DNA from: Acetitomaculum ruminis DSM 5522
Lineage (GTDB): Bacteria; Bacillota; Clostridia; Lachnospirales; Lachnospiraceae
Direction: 5' to 3'
DNA length: 36,346 nucleotides
Assembly: GCF_900112085.1 (NCBI RefSeq)
Contig: NZ_FOJY01000022.1
Coordinates: forward strand, 1-36,346
The notes beneath the pieces are model-generated. The model was not told the DNA's origin. It worked only from the letters and a program-made list of their open reading frames with translations, and searched no databases. Positions 31,774 to 36,346 of this stretch are shown in pieces. Each line of letters begins with the position of its first letter. Within the stretch, counting starts at the first letter, position 1. Both the position numbers and the translations under genes were made by a program.

Positions 31774-32016
31774 TATCAAAAAAAGTATGTAGAGATTAAT
31801 AACACATATATAGGTTAATGTCTAAAGGAAAAAGAGAATGAGAATATGGAGCGAGTCATTAGTGCGGGACTTAAATGAAATCAGCCCTTACACGACATAC
31901 AGTGAAGGGTGCTATGTATCAATGATAAGCTAATAACCTTTGAAAAAGGTGGAGTGAACACTAAAACAAAGGTGATAATATTGCTTAATAAAGCAAAATC
32001 ATAAAAGGAGGCCTAT
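31774..32016 (+). other. Folded, compositionally distinct spacer between cooC and cooS
   Basis: No promoter is evident. From 31850 to 31965 the sequence is richer in G and C than the flanks and folds: TTAGTG (31859-31864) with CACTAA (31959-31964) closes a multi-branch structure holding AGCCCTT (31883-31889) with AAGGGTGCT (31905-31913) and ACCTT (31936-31940) with AAGGT (31946-31950). TTGCTT/AAGCAA (31981-31986/31991-31996) follows. GTGCG at 31862 matches the 5' end consensus of group II introns, and the following layout resembles their domain I, so a 5' intron fragment is possible. A 31-codon ORF (31838-31933, AAAGGA 8 nt upstream) is a further reading. Confidence 0.4.
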
Positions 32017-33909
32017 ATGGAAGAATTTAAATTAACTACTTACGAACAGTTACAAGAAGACACAGACAGATTACTCGAAACTGCAGAAAAAGTTGGTGCT
32101 AACACCTGGCAGGAAAGAGTAAAAAATCAGACACCTCATTGTAAATTTGGTGAGAATGGTGTATGTTGTAGAATTTGTACAATGGGACCATGTCGTATTA
32201 CACCAAAGGCACCTAGAGGAATTTGCGGATGTGATGCTCATGGTATCGTAGGAAGAAACTTCCTTCGTTTCACAGCTGGTGGATCTGCTACACATTCAGA
32301 TCATGGACGTGAAATTTGCCATACATTACATATTGCAAGCCCGGATGGAGATTACAAAGTTAAGGACGAAGCTAAACTTAGAAGACTTGCTCCAGTCTTT
32401 GATATTGATCCAGAAGGAAAAGAAACATATGAATTAGCTCATGAAGTAGCATTAGCAGCTCTTGAAGAGTATGGTAAACCATTCGGATATCAGAAGATGA
32501 CTAAGAGAGCTACAAAAGAGCGTCAGGAGACATGGTTAAGAGAAGGAATCCTTCCACGTGCTATCGACCGTGAAGTTTCAACAGCTATGCATATGACTCA
32601 TATGGGCAACTCTTCACTTCCAGAAGCTCTTATCAGACAGGCTCTTAGAAATGGTTTGTCAGATGGATGGGGCGGTTCCATGATGGGAACAGAATTATCA
32701 GACGTTCTCTTTGGAACACCTAAGGAAATCGAGACAGAAGCAGATCTTGGCGTTATTAAAGAAGATGAAGTAAATATCTGTGTGCATGGACATGATCCAT
32801 CACTTTCAGAAATGATTGTTGAGTACGCTGAAAATCCAGAACTTCTTGCTCTTGCAAAAGAAAAAGGAGCTAACGGAATCAATATTGTTGGTGTATGTTG
32901 TACATCTAACGAGGTTACTATGCGTCACGGAATTCCAATGGCTGGTAACTTCTTATCTCAGGAAAATGTTGTACTTACAGGTGCTATGGAAGCTATCGTA
33001 GTAGACGTTCAGTGTATCTTCCCAGCATTAGGACCTCTTAGTAAATGTTTCCACACAAAATTCATAACTACATCAGATATCTGCCGTATGCCAGATTCAG
33101 AATTCATTCATATGGATCCTACTAAAGCTGGTCAAATTGCATATGATATCGTAAAGATGGCAGTTGAAAACTTTGCAAACAGAAATAAAGACCTTGTATA
33201 TATTCCACAGCATAAACAAAAAGCATATGTTGGATATTCATGTGAGGAAATCATCCACAAACTTGATGGAGTAACAAACAGCCAGGTAGATCCTACCGGA
33301 ACATACAGACCACTTGCACAGGTTGTAACATCTGGTGTTATCCGTGGTGCTGTAGCATTAGTTGGATGTAACAATCCTAAAGTACGTCATGACTACGCTC
33401 ATGTTGAACTTATGAAGAAACTTATAGCAAATGATATCATTCTTGTTCTTTCAGGATGTTCAGCTCAGGCTGCTGCAAAAGCAGGTCTTCTTGACAAGAG
33501 AGCTAAAGAACTTTGCGGAGACGGTCTTAAGAGAGTATGTGAACTCGTTGATATTCCACCGGCACTTCATATGGGCTCATGTGTTGATATCAGCCGTATG
33601 ATGCTTCTTGTATGTGATCTTGCTAATGAATTAGGAATTGATACTCCACAGCTTCCAGTAGTTGGATGTGCTCCTGAGTACATGTCAGAAAAAGCTGTTT
33701 CAATCGGTAACTATGTTGTTTCAACTGGTATCGATACATTCTTAGGCGTTCAGCCATATGTAGCAGGTTCTAGTGAATGTACAGAACTTCTTACAAATGG
33801 AATTGGGGACTGGGTAGGTGCTACTTACTATGTTGAGTCAGACATCGAAAAACTCGGCGACATGATGATCGAAAGAATTGAAGAAAAACGTAAAGCTCTT
33901 GGAATTTAA
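32017..33909 (+). CDS. cooS: Anaerobic carbon monoxide dehydrogenase catalytic subunit
   Basis: 630 residues; the Ni-Fe-S enzyme that interconverts CO2 and CO, here feeding acetyl-CoA synthase (also called AcsA). N-terminal cluster cysteines: C42, C50 (D-cluster), C51, C54, C59, and C70/C72 (B-cluster). C-cluster motifs are all visible: HGHDPS (His), GVCCTSNEV, DVQCIFPAL, GCNNPKV, SGCSAQAAAKAG, MGSCVDISR, and the catalytic Lys in EYMSEKAVSIGNY. Length is normal. AAAGGAGG precedes the ATG. It uses CGT and ATC codons more than the housekeeping genes upstream, a sign of high expression. It is flanked by two CooC-type ATPases. Confidence 0.96.
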   Translation: MEEFKLTTYEQLQEDTDRLLETAEKVGANTWQERVKNQTPHCKFGENGVCCRICTMGPCRITPKAPRGICGCDAHGIVGRNFLRFTAGGSATHSDHGREICHTLHIASPDGDYKVKDEAKLRRLAPVFDIDPEGKETYELAHEVALAALEEYGKPFGYQKMTKRATKERQETWLREGILPRAIDREVSTAMHMTHMGNSSLPEALIRQALRNGLSDGWGGSMMGTELSDVLFGTPKEIETEADLGVIKEDEVNICVHGHDPSLSEMIVEYAENPELLALAKEKGANGINIVGVCCTSNEVTMRHGIPMAGNFLSQENVVLTGAMEAIVVDVQCIFPALGPLSKCFHTKFITTSDICRMPDSEFIHMDPTKAGQIAYDIVKMAVENFANRNKDLVYIPQHKQKAYVGYSCEEIIHKLDGVTNSQVDPTGTYRPLAQVVTSGVIRGAVALVGCNNPKVRHDYAHVELMKKLIANDIILVLSGCSAQAAAKAGLLDKRAKELCGDGLKRVCELVDIPPALHMGSCVDISRMMLLVCDLANELGIDTPQLPVVGCAPEYMSEKAVSIGNYVVSTGIDTFLGVQPYVAGSSECTELLTNGIGDWVGATYYVESDIEKLGDMMIERIEEKRKALGI

Positions 33910-33976
33910 TCCATAAGAATACGATAAAATATAGTATATTTGCTGAGCATTTATTACATTTAGAAAGGTGATACAG

Positions 33977-34747
33977 ATGAAAATTGCTGTAACTGGTAAG
34001 GGCGGAGTAGGAAAGACAACATTGTCTTCTACATTAGCCAGACTATACGCAGATGAGGGTAAGAATGTTCTAGCTGTTGATGTTGATCCTGATGCTAACC
34101 TTGGGTTGGCATTAGGATTTAGCGAAGAAGAATTAGACAGCATAGTTCCAATATCTCAAATGACAAAACTTATTGAAGAAAGAACAGGTGCATCAAGTGA
34201 TGGTCTTGGAAAATTCTTCAGAATAAATCCAAAGGTAGATGATATACCTGATAAATTTGCAAAAACCTGTAACGGAGTAAAACTTTTAGTTTTAGGAACA
34301 GTAGAAACAGCTAATAGTGGTTGTGTATGTCCGGAACATGTTATGTTAAAAAGAATTATTTCCCATTTACTTATTCAGGATGATGATGTTGTCATCATGG
34401 ATATGGAAGCAGGTTTAGAACATCTGGCAAGGGGTACTACCGAGAAAATGGATCAGTTTATTGTAGTTATAGAGCCAGGAGCAAGAAGTGTACAGACATA
34501 TAAAAATGTTAAACGACTTGCTACAGAATTGGGAGTTCCTCAGGTAAGGGTAGTTGCAAACAAAGTTCGCAATGAAAAAGATGAGGAGTTCATCAAATCT
34601 AAAATACCTGCAGAAGACTTTTTAGGCTTCATTCACTATAATGAGGATGTAATAGATGCAGATCGTCAGGGTCTTGCTCCTTATGATATCAGCAAGGGAG
34701 CTACTGATGAAATAATTGAAATCAAAAAAATAATTGATAATGATTAA
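33977..34747 (+). CDS. acsF: CooC/AcsF-type nickel-insertion ATPase (paralogue 2)
   Basis: About 256 residues. Walker A GKGGVGKTT (7-15) includes K8, followed by VDVDPDANLGLALG. The CxC motif GCVCPEHVMLK has C116 and C118, and DMEAGLEHLARG and VANKVRN follow. It differs clearly from the first CooC (different CxC context, closer to the AcsF/CooC2 type of acetogens). It sits directly before acsB, so maturation of the ACS A-cluster is the likely job, but which paralogue serves which enzyme is inference. The ATG at 33977 is 6 nt after AAAGGTG; GTG 33968 is weaker. The leader of 67 nt after cooS shows no promoter. Confidence 0.88.
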   Translation: MKIAVTGKGGVGKTTLSSTLARLYADEGKNVLAVDVDPDANLGLALGFSEEELDSIVPISQMTKLIEERTGASSDGLGKFFRINPKVDDIPDKFAKTCNGVKLLVLGTVETANSGCVCPEHVMLKRIISHLLIQDDDVVIMDMEAGLEHLARGTTEKMDQFIVVIEPGARSVQTYKNVKRLATELGVPQVRVVANKVRNEKDEEFIKSKIPAEDFLGFIHYNEDVIDADRQGLAPYDISKGATDEIIEIKKIIDND

Positions 34748-34766
34748 TTGGATAGGAGGAAACACA

Positions 34767-36346
34767 GTGACATTATTAGATAGAGTTTTTGGCGGCGCTG
34801 ATGCAGTTAAAGGTTTAACACTTGGTGCTATTGACGAAGCAATCGCAAAATACGGAGAGGACAAACCGGTTTCTTTCCCTGACACAGCATACAGTCTTCC
34901 ATGTTACTACGCTGTAACAGGACAGAAAATTGCTACATTAGGAGAACTTAAAAAAGCAACAGAGACTATCGTAGCTTTAAACACAAGAGAGCCACGTCTT
35001 CATGACGGATTTATGTCAGGTGTAGCTACAGCTCTTGGAGCAGAATTTATAGAAGTATTAAAATATATTGACAATGACACACCATACGAAGAGCCATGTG
35101 CAGGACATCTTCCGGATGCTATCATCCGTGACATGGGTGTACCGCTTGTTACAGGAGATATCCCAGGTGTTGCTGTTATCATCGGAGCTGCTCCTACAGC
35201 AGATGAAGCAGTTGAGCTTATTAAGAGCTATCAGGAACAGGGTATTCTCGTAACATTAGTTGGTGGATGTATCGATCAGGCAGTAGAAAAAGGACTTAAG
35301 ATGGGATACAATGTAAGAATCGTTCCTCTTGGAAAAGAAATTACAGCTGTTGTCCATGTAGTATCTGTAGCATTAAGAGCTGCTCTTATCTTTGGTAACG
35401 TTGAACCAGGTGATGCTGCTACACTTATGAAATATACTATGGATAGAGTTCCTGCATTCGTTAATGCATTTGCACCAGTTGATGATGTTACAGTTGCAGC
35501 TGGAGCTGGAGCTATTGCTCTTGGTTTCCCTGTAATCACAAACGATGAAAACAACATCTTCCCTGTACCAAAGAGCCTTATCGTACAGCCAGATGTTTCA
35601 AAATTCAACGCTACATCTCTTGAAGCTCGTGATATTAAGATTAAAATTACAAAAATTGATATTCCTGTTTCTTATGCATCAGCTTTCGAAGGTGAAATTA
35701 TCAGAAAAGCTGACATGCAGATTGAAGCTGATGGTTCAAGAGTAGACTGCTTCGAGTTCGTTCAGATGAAAGAATTATCAGAAGTAGAAGACCATAAGAT
35801 TACAGTTGTTGGTAAAGACTTTGATGAATTTGAAGTTGGCGAAAAAATCAGCATGGGTATTATCGCTCATGTAGCTGGAAAAGCTATGCAGCCAGACTTT
35901 GAATCAGTATTTGAAAGAAAATTCCACTCATTCTTAAACTGTATCGAAGGACTTATGCACACAGGACAAAGAGACCTTATCAGAGTTCGTGTAAGCAAAG
36001 ATACATTTAATCAGGGATTCAGAGCTAAACACATTGGTGAAGTAATCTACGCTAAATTAAAGAGTGAGTATGACACAGTTATTGATAAATGTGAAGTTTT
36101 CGTATATACAGATGCAGACCAGGTACATGACCTTCGTCATAACCTCGTTATCCCTACATTCAACGCTAGAGATGCTCGTATCGGAAACATGACAGACGAA
36201 AGTGTAGACGAGTTCTATACATGTATCCTTTGCCAGGCATTCTCACCTTCACATGTATGTATCGTTACACCAGAAAGACTTGGACTTTGCGGTGCTGTTT
36301 CATGGTTAGATGCTAAAGCAACACATGAACTTCAGCCAAACGGACC
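34767..36346 (+). CDS. acsB: Acetyl-CoA synthase, CODH/ACS complex (partial, runs off the window)
   Basis: The first 526 residues of about 710 are visible, without a stop. The protein starts MTLLDRVFGGADAVKGLTLG. It condenses CO (from CODH through a tunnel), a methyl group from the corrinoid protein, and CoA. The A-cluster [4Fe-4S] ligands are present with exact family spacing, C486-x2-C489-x8-C498-x9-C508, in FYTCILCQAF ... GLCGAVSW; they correspond to C506-C528 of the Moorella enzyme. The later Gly-Cys-Gly nickel-site motif lies beyond the window. The start is GTG 34767, 7 nt after AGGAGG, 19 nt downstream of acsF, so the two are co-transcribed. Confidence 0.96.
   Translation, partial: MTLLDRVFGGADAVKGLTLGAIDEAIAKYGEDKPVSFPDTAYSLPCYYAVTGQKIATLGELKKATETIVALNTREPRLHDGFMSGVATALGAEFIEVLKYIDNDTPYEEPCAGHLPDAIIRDMGVPLVTGDIPGVAVIIGAAPTADEAVELIKSYQEQGILVTLVGGCIDQAVEKGLKMGYNVRIVPLGKEITAVVHVVSVALRAALIFGNVEPGDAATLMKYTMDRVPAFVNAFAPVDDVTVAAGAGAIALGFPVITNDENNIFPVPKSLIVQPDVSKFNATSLEARDIKIKITKIDIPVSYASAFEGEIIRKADMQIEADGSRVDCFEFVQMKELSEVEDHKITVVGKDFDEFEVGEKISMGIIAHVAGKAMQPDFESVFERKFHSFLNCIEGLMHTGQRDLIRVRVSKDTFNQGFRAKHIGEVIYAKLKSEYDTVIDKCEVFVYTDADQVHDLRHNLVIPTFNARDARIGNMTDESVDEFYTCILCQAFSPSHVCIVTPERLGLCGAVSWLDAKATHELQPNG

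Noticed and set aside
33838-34143. 101-codon minus-strand frame across the cooS-acsF junction
   Set aside because: It spans two well-supported genes on the opposite strand and resembles no protein family.
1-36346. CRISPR arrays, tRNA or rRNA genes, prophage
   Set aside because: No regularly spaced repeats, cloverleaf-like sequences, rRNA segments or phage genes were seen on either strand.

Overview
The window is AT-rich DNA with the gene repertoire of a low-GC anaerobic Firmicute. The markers are a PolC-type replicase, the pyrH-frr-uppS-cdsA-dxr-rseP-ispG-polC chain, a two-gene SUF system, and a Wood-Ljungdahl CODH/acetyl-CoA synthase cluster. The best guess is an acetogenic member of the Clostridia, probably Lachnospiraceae-like. 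The species cannot be named from the sequence.

Layout. (a) 1-300: 5' part of an IS200/IS605-type transposase on the minus strand, with its left-end hairpins. (b) 300-5500: a DUF1836 regulator-like gene (minus strand), then pcrA helicase, a small acidic membrane protein and an rRNA uracil methyltransferase. (c) 5500-9240: a TetR regulator with its promoter/operator and a structured leader, two flavodoxin-fold proteins, a PAP2 lipid phosphatase and a DUF4186-DUF3786 fusion. (d) 9240-13560: a membrane-anchored XRE regulator, a DUF134 plus NifX/NifB-like pair behind a perfect palindrome, and the SufC/SufB (SmsCB-type) iron-sulfur assembly pair. (e) 13560-26315: a polysaccharide deacetylase and a bactofilin joined to the housekeeping chain. 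This chain links nucleotide supply, ribosome recycling, undecaprenyl and phospholipid precursors, the MEP isoprenoid pathway (dxr, ispG), intramembrane proteolysis and DNA replication. (f) 26315-30740: an Fe-S flavoenzyme of the 2,4-dienoyl-CoA/enoate reductase family, a TPM-domain protein, a His-tailed unknown protein and a conserved-looking 78-residue protein, separated by unusually structured intergenic DNA. (g) 30790-36346: cooC1, cooS (CODH), a second CooC/AcsF ATPase, and acsB cut by the window end.

The theme of the right half is anaerobic one-carbon metabolism. CODH reduces CO2 to CO. AcsB joins CO, a methyl group and CoA into acetyl-CoA. The two CooC-type ATPases have CxC metal motifs and probably load nickel into CODH and ACS respectively. 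The SUF pair and the DUF134/NifX-like pair fit the heavy Fe-S demand of such a cell.

The least explained parts are non-coding. They are the leader before cooC1 (starting right at a strong promoter), a GC-richer folded insert between cooC1 and cooS that looks like a group II intron 5' fragment or a cis-regulatory RNA, the leader of the TetR operon, the 500-nt gap after polC with a long hairpin terminator and a tiny ORF, and the hairpin-rich gap at 30179-30504. No tRNA, rRNA or CRISPR array was seen.
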